DNA from: Plastoroseomonas sp036499545
GTDB lineage: Bacteria; Pseudomonadota; Alphaproteobacteria; Acetobacterales; Acetobacteraceae
DNA: 27,635 bases
Assembly: GCA_036499545.1 (NCBI GenBank)
Contig: DASYDR010000115.1
Coordinates: forward strand, 1-27,635
Direction: 5' to 3'
Made by a program: the position numbers and the translations under genes. The stretch's first letter is position 1; every line of letters starts with the position of its first letter. Positions 1 to 7,460 of this stretch are shown here, one piece after another. The notes below the pieces were generated by a model. It was not told the origin of the DNA. It was given only the letters and a program-made list of their open reading frames with translations, and searched no databases.

Positions 1-962
1 CCGTGCGAAGCTTGCACCCGGTCCCACGTCGTCTGCACTTCGGCGCCGCGCGCGAACGTGATCTGCACCGCGGTGTTGTTGGCGGCGGTGAATGTGCACT
101 TCGACGTATTATTGGCATCGACGTTGACAGTCAGCGGTCCGGCGCCGAGCAGCGGCGCCATGTCGATGCCGGTCGCGACACCCATGCGCCGGAACAGCCA
201 GGCCACATCCTCGGTCGCGACATTGCCGGTGGCGCCAGGGGCGAAGGGGCAGCCGCCGATGCCGCCGGCCGCGCTGTCGAAAACCTGGCAGCCGGCGGCG
301 AAGGCCGCGGCCACATTGGCGACGCCCATGCCGTAGGTGTCATGCCCGTGGAAGGCGAAGCGGTCGCCCCAATGGACCATGGCCTGGCGGAAGACGCGGC
401 CGACCTGGTCCGGCGCGGCATTGCCGGTGGTGTCGCAGATCGCGATCTCGATGCCGGGATCGAGTGCCGCGGCGCGGGCGACCCAGTCGAGCGTGGTGGC
501 TTCCGGCACCACGCCTTCGAAGGGGCAGTGGAAGCAGCAGGACAGGTTGAAGCGGACCTTGAAACCCTCGGCCAGGGCTTCGCGGGTGATGGCGCCGAGG
601 TCGGCGAAGCTCTCCTCCCGGCTGCGGTTCACATTGGCCTTGTTGTGGCCTTCGGTGACCGACATGAAGAGGCCGATGCGGTGCGGGCGATGCTCCAGCG
701 CCGCTTCGAAGCCGCGGCGGTTCGGCACCAGCACGGTGCATTCGAAACCGGCGAGCTGCTTCGCGGCGGCCAGCACCGCCGGGGTATCGGCCATCTGCGG
801 GATCGCCTTCGGCGAGACGAAGGACCCGATCTCGGCGCGGCGCAGGCCCGCCTGATGGAGCGCGGTGACCAGCGCGATCTTTGCCTCGGTGGGCAGGAAG
901 GGGCCGACCGATTGCAGGCCGTCGCGGGGTGCGACTTCGCTGATGATGACGCTGTCGTGCAT
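1..962 (-). CDS. Hydroxymethylglutaryl-CoA lyase, 3' end cut by window
   Basis: Cleaves 3-hydroxy-3-methylglutaryl-CoA to acetoacetate and acetyl-CoA (leucine/HMG catabolism), a cytoplasmic TIM-barrel enzyme needing a divalent metal. The first 275 residues fit the family: EVAPRDGLQ near residues 9-17, the metal-binding HGHDTYGMGVAN at 205-216, and the signature GGIGGCPFAPGATGN at 233-247 with catalytic Cys238. The start ATG lies one base beyond the stop of the upstream CoA-transferase (TGA-C-ATG), so the two are co-transcribed and probably coupled. The frame stays open to base 1 with no stop. Residues beyond about 275 (bases 1-140) no longer look like the family, which normally ends soon after this point with an alpha-helical tail; the sequence there is Asn/Thr-rich and beta-like. 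Function is secure from the core; the C-terminus is suspect. Confidence 0.9.
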   Translation of the reverse strand, partial: MHDSVIISEVAPRDGLQSVGPFLPTEAKIALVTALHQAGLRRAEIGSFVSPKAIPQMADTPAVLAAAKQLAGFECTVLVPNRRGFEAALEHRPHRIGLFMSVTEGHNKANVNRSREESFADLGAITREALAEGFKVRFNLSCCFHCPFEGVVPEATTLDWVARAAALDPGIEIAICDTTGNAAPDQVGRVFRQAMVHWGDRFAFHGHDTYGMGVANVAAAFAAGCQVFDSAAGGIGGCPFAPGATGNVATEDVAWLFRRMGVATGIDMAPLLGAGPLTVNVDANNTSKCTFTAANNTAVQITFARGAEVQTTWDRVQASH

Positions 963-963
963 G

Positions 964-2136
964 TCAGGCGTCCTTGTCGCCGAGGAGTTCCTGGAAGACA
1001 TGGTGGTTGTGGGCGCCGGCGGCAGGGCCGGTCCAGCGCACCATGGCTTCCGGCGGCACGCCGTCGAAACGGAACGGCGCGGCGGGGTGCAGCACCTGGC
1101 CGAGCAGCGGGTCCGCGACCTCCATCACCATGGACCGGGCGCGAAAATGCGGATCGGCCGCGCAATCGGCGATGTCATACAGGCGGGAACAGGGGACTTC
1201 GGCGGCTTCCATCACCGCCTCGGCCTCCGCGGCCGGGACGCCACGGGTCCAGGCGGCGATGGCGGCGTCCAGCTCGACGACATTCTCGCAGCGTAGCGCA
1301 TTGGTGGCGAAGCGCGGATCCTCGGCCATGGCGGCAAGGCCGATCGCCTTCATCAGGCGCCGGAAGATCAGGTCGGAATTGCCGGCGATGCAGAGCCATT
1401 TGCCGTCGGCGCAGGGATAGGTGTTGGTCGGCGCCGCGGTCTTGACCGCCGCCCCCTGCGGCTGCCGGATCCAGCCGAACAGCCCGTATTCCGGCAGCAT
1501 GCCCTCCATCAGCGAGAAGACGGAGGAGACGAGGTCGACATCGATGATGCGCCCCTTCGCGGCCGGGTCGCCCTTGATGCCCCAGCAGGCGGAGACCAGC
1601 GCCAGCGCCGCATACATGCCGGCGAGGTCGTCGCTCATCGAGACGCCGCAGCGCGGCGGCGGGAATTCGGCCTGGCCGGGAACCGCGGTCAGGTGGCGCA
1701 GGCCGCCCATCGCTTCCCCGATCGCGCCGAAGGCAGGTTTGTCGCGATAGGGGCCATCCTGGCCGTAGCCGGAGATGCGCGCGATGACGAGGCGGGGATT
1801 GGCGGCATGCAGCGCCTCCGCCCCCAGCCCGATCCGCTCCAGGTAGCCGGGGCGGAAATTCTCCACCAGCGCATCGGCGCGGGCGCAGAGGCGGAGCAGC
1901 TTCGCGCGGTCCTCCGGCGCCTTCAGGTCGAGTGTGACGGACAGCTTGTTGCGCCCATGCACGCTGAACCAGACCGCATGGCCGTCGACGGTGCTGCCCC
2001 AGCCGCGCACCGGGTCGCCGTCCGGCGGCTCCACCTTGATGACCTCGGCGCCGAGATCGGCGAGCAGGCGGGTGGCGAAGGGGGCGGCGATGTAATGCCC
2101 CAGCTCGACGATCTTCAGCCCGGCGAGCGGCAGCAT
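964..2136 (-). CDS. CaiB/BaiF class III CoA-transferase
   Basis: Family III CoA-transferase (390 aa), which moves CoA between carboxylic acids in the cytoplasm through an aspartyl thioester. The N-terminus LAGLKIVELGHYIAAPFATR and the ADLGAEVIKVEPPDGDPVR stretch are typical, as is the catalytic-Asp region SMSDDLAGMYAA near residues 166-177 (Asp169/170). I chose ATG at 2136 because AGGA sits 7 bases upstream; an in-frame ATG at 2154 would add six residues. It lies immediately upstream of an HMG-CoA lyase, and human SUGCT is a family III enzyme that activates glutarate and hydroxymethylglutarate. A role in activating HMG or a related acid for the lyase is therefore reasonable but inferred; sequence alone does not fix the substrate in this family. 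Confidence 0.88.
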   Translation of the reverse strand: MLPLAGLKIVELGHYIAAPFATRLLADLGAEVIKVEPPDGDPVRGWGSTVDGHAVWFSVHGRNKLSVTLDLKAPEDRAKLLRLCARADALVENFRPGYLERIGLGAEALHAANPRLVIARISGYGQDGPYRDKPAFGAIGEAMGGLRHLTAVPGQAEFPPPRCGVSMSDDLAGMYAALALVSACWGIKGDPAAKGRIIDVDLVSSVFSLMEGMLPEYGLFGWIRQPQGAAVKTAAPTNTYPCADGKWLCIAGNSDLIFRRLMKAIGLAAMAEDPRFATNALRCENVVELDAAIAAWTRGVPAAEAEAVMEAAEVPCSRLYDIADCAADPHFRARSMVMEVADPLLGQVLHPAAPFRFDGVPPEAMVRWTGPAAGAHNHHVFQELLGDKDA

Positions 2137-2201
2137 GGCGGTTTCCTGTCCCATCCCGGATGGATAGCGGGGGCCGCGGTCCCGGGAAAGCGGCTGGTGG
2201 T

Positions 2202-2759
2202 TCAGCCTGCCGCCATGCAGGCGCCGGCCTGCTGCCAGGCGGCGCCGAAGCCGTTGCTGCGCAGCGCGACCGGCTGCGCATTCGGCAGGGTGACCAGCAG
2301 GATGGTGGTGGCCGCCGCGCGGTCCGCGATCTGTCGCAGCAGGTCGTCGGTCTGGATCACGCTGTGCATCACCAACGGGCCATTGCCATCCGCGCCCATG
2401 CGCCGGGCGCCGTCGACCGGCAGGGTGAGCACCGCAAGGTCGCTGGCGTCGCCGCCGGCCCAGCCGATCCGGACCTGGTCGGTGCCCTGGGCCGGCGTCG
2501 GCAGGCCGGGTCTGACGAAGCCGATCAGCAGGATCGGCCGCCGGCCGGCGCGCTGCGTCAGGTCGATGCGCGCCGGCCCCTGCTCCGGATTGGTGTCGCG
2601 CAGCGACATCAGGCAGATCGCCTCGCCGCGTTCCCCGGTCTGGCGCTCGAACTGCCAGGTGCCGGCCTGGCTGCCGCGATAGGGATCGGGCGGTGCCGTC
2701 TGCGCGACGGCCAGGCTGGCCTGCAGGAGCAGGGCGATGACGATGGCCGTGATGCGCAT
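2202..2759 (-). CDS. Secreted protein of unknown function
   Basis: A 185-residue protein with a clear Sec signal peptide (MR, hydrophobic stretch to about residue 18, AVAQ-T cleavage site), so probably periplasmic. The mature part starts GSQAGTWQFERQTGERGEAICLMSLRD, holds two Cys (near the start and five residues from the end) that could form a disulfide, and alternates hydrophobic strands, suggesting a beta-rich fold. I do not recognise the family; some resemblance in style to invasion-associated locus B-type periplasmic proteins is weak. It lies 24 bases downstream of the amidase on the same strand and may be the last gene of that unit. Codon use matches its neighbours. Confidence 0.7.
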   Translation of the reverse strand: MRITAIVIALLLQASLAVAQTAPPDPYRGSQAGTWQFERQTGERGEAICLMSLRDTNPEQGPARIDLTQRAGRRPILLIGFVRPGLPTPAQGTDQVRIGWAGGDASDLAVLTLPVDGARRMGADGNGPLVMHSVIQTDDLLRQIADRAAATTILLVTLPNAQPVALRSNGFGAAWQQAGACMAAG

Positions 2760-2783
2760 GGCAAGGGACCTTTCGGGGAAGGT

Positions 2784-4229
2784 TCAGGTGGCGGCCGGCA
2801 GGGTCCAGGGCGCCGCGCGCTCATAGCCCGCCGCGGCACCGAGCAGCGCGGCGTCGGCGAAATAGCGCCCGACGAGCTGGATCGAGAGCGGCAGCCCGCC
2901 GGAGGAGAGCCCGGCCGGCAGCGACACCGCCGGATGGCCGGTGACGTTGAAGGGCGTGCGCGCCTGGCGGGGATAGGTGCGTTCCACCTCCGCCGTGTCG
3001 TCGATGCGGCAGGGCGGATCCATGGAACTGGCGGTGAGCAGGATGTCCACCTCGGCGAAGGCGGCCTGGACGGCCGCGATCAGCTGCCGGCGGCGGCGCT
3101 GCGCCTGCACATAGTCCGGGCCGCTGGCGAACATGCCGGGCAGCAGGCGCCGGCGCGTGACGGCGGCGTAGTCGCCGGGGCGCTCGCGCAGCCAGGCTTC
3201 GTGGATCGCCGCCGCCTCGCTCAGCAGGATGGTGCGATTGACGCCGGCGAAATCGGTCAGGCTCGGCAGCGTGACGTCGCGGACCACGGCGCCCTCGGCG
3301 GCCAGCAGCCGCGCGGCCTGCTCCAGCGCTGCGGCCATTTCGGGATGCGCGGGCTGGTCGGTTTCGTGGAAGTGGCGGACGAAGCCGATGCGCAGCCCCT
3401 TCAGCCCGCGCCCCAGGTCACGGGCGAAGTCCTCCGGCGGCTGCGCGGCACTACCGGGATCCTGCGGGTCATGGCCGGCGATGGCGTTCAGCAGGATGGC
3501 GTTGTCGGTGACGGTGCGCGTCATCGGGCCGACATGGTCCAGCGTGAAGGCCAGCGGGAAGACGCCGCGGCGCGACACCAGCCCATAGGTCGGCTTCAGC
3601 CCGACGATGCCGCAATGGCTGGCCGGATGCCGCACGCTGCCGCCGGTATCGGTGCCGAGCGCGGCCGGCAGCATGCCGGACCCGACCGCGGCGCCGGAGC
3701 CGGAGGAGGAGCCGCCCGGGTGATGCGCGGGGTTCCAGGGGTTGCGCGCCGGCGGGAAGGGCAGGTCGAAAGCGGGGCCGCCAATCGCGAATTCATGCGT
3801 CGCGAGCTTGCCGGGGAAGATCGCGCCGGCGGCGCGCAGCTTCGCGGTCACCGCCGCATCCGCGGTGCGGCGATTGTCGAGCAGGATGCGCGAATGGCAG
3901 GTCGTCACCTGCCCGGCCAGGTCGATGATGTCCTTCACCCCGACCGGCACGCCATGCAGCGGCGAACGCGGCCCGGATCGCGCGATCTCCGCCTCGGCCA
4001 CGCGGGCATCGGCTTCCGCGCTGTCCCAGAGCTCCAGCAGGAAGGCGTGCAGCTTCGGCTGCAGGGCGGCGCTGCGGGCGCGGCAATCGGCCAGCAGCTC
4101 CACCGGCGACAGGCGCTTCGCGGCGATCGCCTCGGCGGCGGCGGCCAGGGTAAGAGGCGCGCTTGTTTCCTGGCGCGGCCGATTCAGCTCTCCGCGCCCT
4201 TCGGTGCTCCGACCATCGGACGCGCTCAT
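2784..4229 (-). CDS. atzE: AtzE-type amidase (amidase signature family)
   Basis: Amidase-signature hydrolase of 481 residues, probably cytoplasmic, hydrolysing C-N amide bonds. The Ser-cisSer-Lys triad is visible: Lys99 in GVPVGVKDI, the cis-Ser in PGGSSSGSGA (171-180), and nucleophile Ser198 in GTDTGGSVRHPASHCG. The start at 4229 overlaps the stop of the preceding 59-aa AtzG-like gene by four bases (ATGA), the coupling seen for AtzE (1-carboxybiuret hydrolase) and its small GatC-like partner AtzG. Only these two members of the cyanuric acid-type pathway are present (no AtzD, AtzF/TrzF or BiuH nearby), so the real substrate may be another carboxylated or small amide. Relation to GatA is expected from the fold, but the partner is too short for GatC and no gatB is adjacent. 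Confidence 0.85.
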   Translation of the reverse strand: MSASDGRSTEGRGELNRPRQETSAPLTLAAAAEAIAAKRLSPVELLADCRARSAALQPKLHAFLLELWDSAEADARVAEAEIARSGPRSPLHGVPVGVKDIIDLAGQVTTCHSRILLDNRRTADAAVTAKLRAAGAIFPGKLATHEFAIGGPAFDLPFPPARNPWNPAHHPGGSSSGSGAAVGSGMLPAALGTDTGGSVRHPASHCGIVGLKPTYGLVSRRGVFPLAFTLDHVGPMTRTVTDNAILLNAIAGHDPQDPGSAAQPPEDFARDLGRGLKGLRIGFVRHFHETDQPAHPEMAAALEQAARLLAAEGAVVRDVTLPSLTDFAGVNRTILLSEAAAIHEAWLRERPGDYAAVTRRRLLPGMFASGPDYVQAQRRRRQLIAAVQAAFAEVDILLTASSMDPPCRIDDTAEVERTYPRQARTPFNVTGHPAVSLPAGLSSGGLPLSIQLVGRYFADAALLGAAAGYERAAPWTLPAAT

Positions 4230-4405
4230 GCCCGCGGCACCGCATGGGCGGGGATCGGCTCGGCGGCGGGATCGGCCGGGCGGACGAAGGCGGCGGCCAG
4301 GCGCGCGGCCTGGGCAACTGCCGCACGCACATCCGCCGGATGGTCGCGCCAGGCGCGTTCCAGCCCGCGCGCCGTCGCCAGCGCCTCGATCTCCGCATCC
4401 GTCAT
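4226..4405 (-). CDS. atzG: AtzG-like small amidase subunit (DUF4089 type)
   Basis: A 59-residue protein beginning MTDAEIEALATARGLE and continuing WRDHPADVRAAVAQAARLAAAF: two short amphipathic helices as in the DUF4089/AtzG family, which wraps around AtzE much as GatC does around GatA. A strong ribosome site (AAGGAA, six-base spacer) precedes the ATG at 4405, and the stop overlaps the amidase start by four bases, so the two should be made in equal amounts. The family assignment rests on length, helix pattern and context rather than a long motif. It is short enough to be missed by automatic gene callers. Confidence 0.75.
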   Translation of the reverse strand: MTDAEIEALATARGLERAWRDHPADVRAAVAQAARLAAAFVRPADPAAEPIPAHAVPRA

Positions 4406-4525
4406 GGGTCGTTCCTTCGCAATGCCGGCGGCGAGCCTGCCGCAAAGCAGCCAGCTGCGGGAGGGGGCGCGTAACCGATCCCGCCGGCGGGGCGAACCCC
4501 AGGACGACCCGCAAGGATCCCCGCC

Positions 4526-4981
4526 ATGACCGCATCACCCCCGCGCCGGCTGCGCGCCCTCGCCTGGATCCCGGCCATCTGGATCGCTTGGGAACTGCTG
4601 CACTACGAACAGTACAAGCTGACCGGCAATCCGGGCTCGGTCTTCCTCTTCACCGTGCTGACCGACTGGCTCGGCTTTCACGGTCACGAGAAGGTCATGC
4701 GCCTCGGCGTCGGCACCATGGAGATCCTGGCCTCGATCCTGGTGCTGATTCCGCGCACCCAGGGCTTCGGCGGCCTCTTCGCGATGGGCGTCATGAGCGG
4801 AGCGATCTTCTTCCACATCGTCAGCCCGCTCGGCATCGACCCCTATGGCGATGGCGGCGTGCTGTTCCGGGAAGCCTGCCTCACCTGGGCGGCCGGGCTG
4901 CTGGTCGCGGTGCTGCGCCGGGACCAGCTGCTCGCCCTGTTCAACCGCATCACCGGGCGCGGCGCGGCGGTGCCGGCCTAG
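4526..4981 (+). CDS. DoxX-like integral membrane protein
   Basis: A 151-residue inner-membrane protein with about four transmembrane helices (roughly residues 10-25, 60-80, 85-105 and 120-135). It carries the DoxX-like pattern: YEQYKLTGNPGS in the first part, GVGTMEILASILVLIPRTQGFGG in the middle, and MGVMSGAIFFHIVSPLGI before the last helix. AAGGA lies eight bases ahead of the ATG. Its stop codon abuts the ATG of the OpgC gene, making it the first gene of a tight four-gene run that ends with an ECF sigma factor and NrsF anti-sigma. DoxX-type proteins occur in SigF/NrsF-controlled metal-stress regulons of Caulobacter, so a stress-linked membrane role is possible but not shown here. Confidence 0.75.
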   Translation: MTASPPRRLRALAWIPAIWIAWELLHYEQYKLTGNPGSVFLFTVLTDWLGFHGHEKVMRLGVGTMEILASILVLIPRTQGFGGLFAMGVMSGAIFFHIVSPLGIDPYGDGGVLFREACLTWAAGLLVAVLRRDQLLALFNRITGRGAAVPA

Positions 4982-6115
4982 ATGGCGGAGGCGGGCGCCG
5001 GGGCGCGCGGCGGGCTCAGCCGGCCGCCGCGCGACCTGCGGCTCGATATCCTGCGCGGCTGGATGCAGGTGTCGATCTTCATCTCGCACTGCGTCGGCAG
5101 CTACATGGCCTGGGGCATCCACGCCGCCTGGGGCGTCTCCGACAGCTCGGAGCAGTTCGTGCTGCTCTCCGGCATGCTGCTCGGCTCGGTCTTCACGCTG
5201 AAGGCGGCGCGCGGCGACGTCGCGGCCGCGCGCGGCGATATCCTGGCCCGCACGCTGCGCCTCTGGCGCACGCATATCCTGGTCTTCCTGCTGATGGCGG
5301 CCTTCATCCTGGGGCTGGAGCGCACCCTCGGCATCCGCGGCGAAGCGATGCGGCTCGGCTGGGGCTTCCTGTTCGATGCACCGCAGCTCGCGATTCCGGC
5401 GGCGGCGGCGATGCTGTACCAGCCAGCCGAGATGGGCATCCTGCCGGTCTTCGTCGCCTGCATGCTGCTGCTGGCGCCCTTTCTCTGGCTGGCCGGACGC
5501 ATCGGCGCCTGGGCGCTGCTCCCTTCCGCGCTGCTGTACGCCGCCGCGCAGCCCGGTTGGGTCGCGACGCCCGGCATCAGGAGCGGCATCGCCTTCGATC
5601 CCCTGGCCTGGCAGTTCATCTTCCTGCTTGGTGCCTGGCTCGGCCGGCGCGGGCTGCTGACCGGCCGCGCCCTGCCGCGCCATCCGGTACTCATCGCCCT
5701 GTCGGCGCTGGTGCTGGTGGCCGGCCTCTGGGCACGGATGATCGACGAGGCGGTCATCACCGGCCCGGCCTGGGCCACGCTCGCGATCCAGGGCAAGGAA
5801 ATGCTGGCGCCGGCGCGGCTGCTGCACGCGCTGGCGCTCGCCTATCTCTGCGCGGCACTGATCCCGCGCGAGGCGCCCTGGATGCGGAATCTCCTGGGAT
5901 CCGCCCTGGCGCTGATCGGGCGCCACAGCCTGCAGGTCTTCTGCCTCGGGCTGTTCCTGTCCGAAGCGGTGTCGATGCTGCTGCGCCGATTCGCGGGCCA
6001 GGCCGGGTGGCTGGACCCGGTGCTGGTGGTCTGCGGCGCCATGGTACTGGCCCTTTTCGCGCGCCGGCTGGAGGCTCGGCGGGCCCCTGTCGCCACCGCC
6101 TTGCGGGCAGGCTAG
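4982..6115 (+). CDS. opgC: OpgC-family membrane acyltransferase-like protein
   Basis: A 377-residue polytopic membrane protein with about ten hydrophobic segments. The N-terminal signature matches OpgC: RDLRLDILRGWMQVSIFISH, then GVSDSSEQFVLLSGMLLG, i.e. the D-x-LRG and G-x-SD-x-x-E-x-FV-x-LSG blocks. OpgC succinylates osmoregulated periplasmic glucans; related acyltransferase-3 proteins modify other surface glycans. No opgG/opgH glucan genes are in the window, so the substrate is unknown. It starts directly after the stop of the DoxX-like gene and is followed after 7 bases by the sigma factor gene, so it belongs to the same operon and may be regulated by that sigma factor. Confidence 0.85.
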   Translation: MAEAGAGARGGLSRPPRDLRLDILRGWMQVSIFISHCVGSYMAWGIHAAWGVSDSSEQFVLLSGMLLGSVFTLKAARGDVAAARGDILARTLRLWRTHILVFLLMAAFILGLERTLGIRGEAMRLGWGFLFDAPQLAIPAAAAMLYQPAEMGILPVFVACMLLLAPFLWLAGRIGAWALLPSALLYAAAQPGWVATPGIRSGIAFDPLAWQFIFLLGAWLGRRGLLTGRALPRHPVLIALSALVLVAGLWARMIDEAVITGPAWATLAIQGKEMLAPARLLHALALAYLCAALIPREAPWMRNLLGSALALIGRHSLQVFCLGLFLSEAVSMLLRRFAGQAGWLDPVLVVCGAMVLALFARRLEARRAPVATALRAG

Positions 6116-6122
6116 CATCGCC

Positions 6123-6746
6123 GTGTCGGAGATGACCTTCCACCGCTTTCCAGGATGGGCGATGCCGCCGGACGCTGCGAAGGCCGAGGCGCGAGAAGCG
6201 CGGGACGCGCGCTGGTCGGCCCTGATGGCCGCCGCCCAGTCGGGCGATGGGCGCGCCTATGACACCCTGCTGCGGGAAATCCTGCCGCTGCTGCGCGGCA
6301 TCGCGCGCGGCCGCCTGCGCGATGCCGCGGAGGCGGAAGATGCGGTGCAGGACGCGTTGCTGACCCTGCACCGCGTGCGCGCCACCTATGACCCCGCGCG
6401 CCCCTTCACGCCCTGGATGGCCGCGATCGCGGAGCGCCGGGCGCTGGATCGCGGCCGCAGCCGCGGCCGCCGCGCCGCGCGCGAGGTGGCGATCGAAGCA
6501 GCGGAAAATCTCCCCGGGCCTGCCGTGTCGGAGGCCGAGCGCGGCCTGGCGCGGGCGGAGCTGCGCGCGGCGCTGGGCGAATTGCCGGCCTCCCAGGCGA
6601 CGGCGCTGCGGCTGGCCAAGATCGAGGAACTCTCGCTGGCGGAAGCGAGCACGCGGTCCGGGCTCAGCGTCGGTGCACTGAAGGTGGCCACCCACCGGGC
6701 ATTGCGCAGCCTTCGCAAGCGCCTCGGCGGCGGGGAGGGGGCGTGA
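6123..6746 (+). CDS. ECF-type sigma-70 factor (SigF/NrsF class)
   Basis: A 207-residue sigma factor with only regions 2 and 4. Region 2 spans about residues 30-110, with the core-binding stretch EDAVQDALLTLHRV and ATYDPARPFTPWMAAIAERRALD; region 4 at about 150-200 (LPASQATALRLAKIEELSLAEAS...GLSVGALKVATHRALRSLRKRL) carries the helix-turn-helix that reads the -35 element. The start is uncertain: GTG at 6123 or ATG at 6132 (nine bases later), neither with a good ribosome site, so translation may be coupled to opgC. The gene is followed by its NrsF-type anti-sigma with a one-base overlap (TGATG), which places it with the alphaproteobacterial SigF-like ECFs held at the membrane. Confidence 0.9.
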   Translation: MSEMTFHRFPGWAMPPDAAKAEAREARDARWSALMAAAQSGDGRAYDTLLREILPLLRGIARGRLRDAAEAEDAVQDALLTLHRVRATYDPARPFTPWMAAIAERRALDRGRSRGRRAAREVAIEAAENLPGPAVSEAERGLARAELRAALGELPASQATALRLAKIEELSLAEASTRSGLSVGALKVATHRALRSLRKRLGGGEGA

Positions 6747-7393
6747 TGCGGACCGAGGAGCTGATCGCGGACCTGTCGCGCGGTCTGGCGCCGGTGCGGC
6801 GCCTGCCCGGCCCCGGGGCGCTCACGCTGCGCTGGCTGGCGATCGCCGTCGTCGTGGTGGCGCTGGCCGTCGCGATGCACGGGCTGCGCCATGATCTGGC
6901 GGCAAGGCTGGCGGCGGGGCTCGACCTGCGCCAGATGCTGGCCGCGGGCCTGACCGGCGTGCTGGCCGCCATCGCCGCCTTCCAGCTCTCCTTTCCCGAT
7001 CGCGACCCGCGCTGGGTGCTGCTGCCGCTGCCCGCCTTCGCGCTCTGGCTCGCCAATCTCGGCTGGGGCTGCATGCAGGATTTCGCGCGGCTCGGCCCCG
7101 ACGGGCTGCACCTGACGATGAGCTTTCCCTGTCTCGGCTTCATCCTCGGCTTCGGCCTGCCGCTGTCCTTCGCCATGGCCTGGCTCGGGCGGCACGCGGC
7201 GGCGCTGCGGCCGGGGCCGGTGGCGGCGCTGGGTGGGCTGGCGGCCGCGTCGATCACCAATATCGGCCTGACCCTGGTCCACCACCTGGATGCGGCGGCG
7301 ATGGTGCTGGCCTGGCACGGGCTGGCGATCCTGGTGACGACCGCCGCGGCCGCCGTGCTCGGGCCACGGGTGATGCGGGTCGGGGCAGCGTAG
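6746..7393 (+). CDS. nrsF: NrsF-type membrane anti-sigma factor (DUF1109)
   Basis: A 215-residue protein with a short cytoplasmic N-terminus (MRTEELIADLSRGLAPVRRLPGP) followed by six hydrophobic helices, the layout of the DUF1109/NrsF family of negative regulators that hold an ECF sigma factor at the inner membrane. Cys109 (GWGCMQD) and Cys129 (SFPCLGF) flank a periplasmic or membrane loop; paired cysteines in NrsF are known to matter for sensing heavy metals in Caulobacter. I prefer ATG at 6746, which shares its A with the sigma factor stop, with GGAGGGG just upstream; a GTG three bases earlier is also possible. The inducer in this organism is unknown. Confidence 0.87.
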   Translation: MRTEELIADLSRGLAPVRRLPGPGALTLRWLAIAVVVVALAVAMHGLRHDLAARLAAGLDLRQMLAAGLTGVLAAIAAFQLSFPDRDPRWVLLPLPAFALWLANLGWGCMQDFARLGPDGLHLTMSFPCLGFILGFGLPLSFAMAWLGRHAAALRPGPVAALGGLAAASITNIGLTLVHHLDAAAMVLAWHGLAILVTTAAAAVLGPRVMRVGAA

Positions 7394-7424
7394 GGCGGAG
7401 GTCCGCCGGGCAGGGCCGCCCGGC
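7394..7424 (+). terminator. Overlapping hairpins after nrsF
   Basis: Directly after the nrsF stop are two mutually exclusive stem-loops: GGCGGA/TCCGCC (7394-7399 with 7402-7407, two-base loop, so likely distorted) and the stronger GCCGGGC/GCCCGGC (7405-7411 with 7418-7424, six-base loop) followed only by TT. This may end the operon, but there is no real U-tract. Confidence 0.4.
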
Positions 7425-7460
7425 TTGCGCCCGCCGCCCCCCCGCGCCCATATCCCCGGC

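Noticed and set aside
2160..4529. Long plus-strand open frame of 789 codons opposite the amidase and secreted-protein genes
   Set aside because: It is the antisense shadow of genes with clear motifs; GC-rich codon bias leaves opposite frames open. Its translation is Arg/Gly/Gln-rich without any domain.
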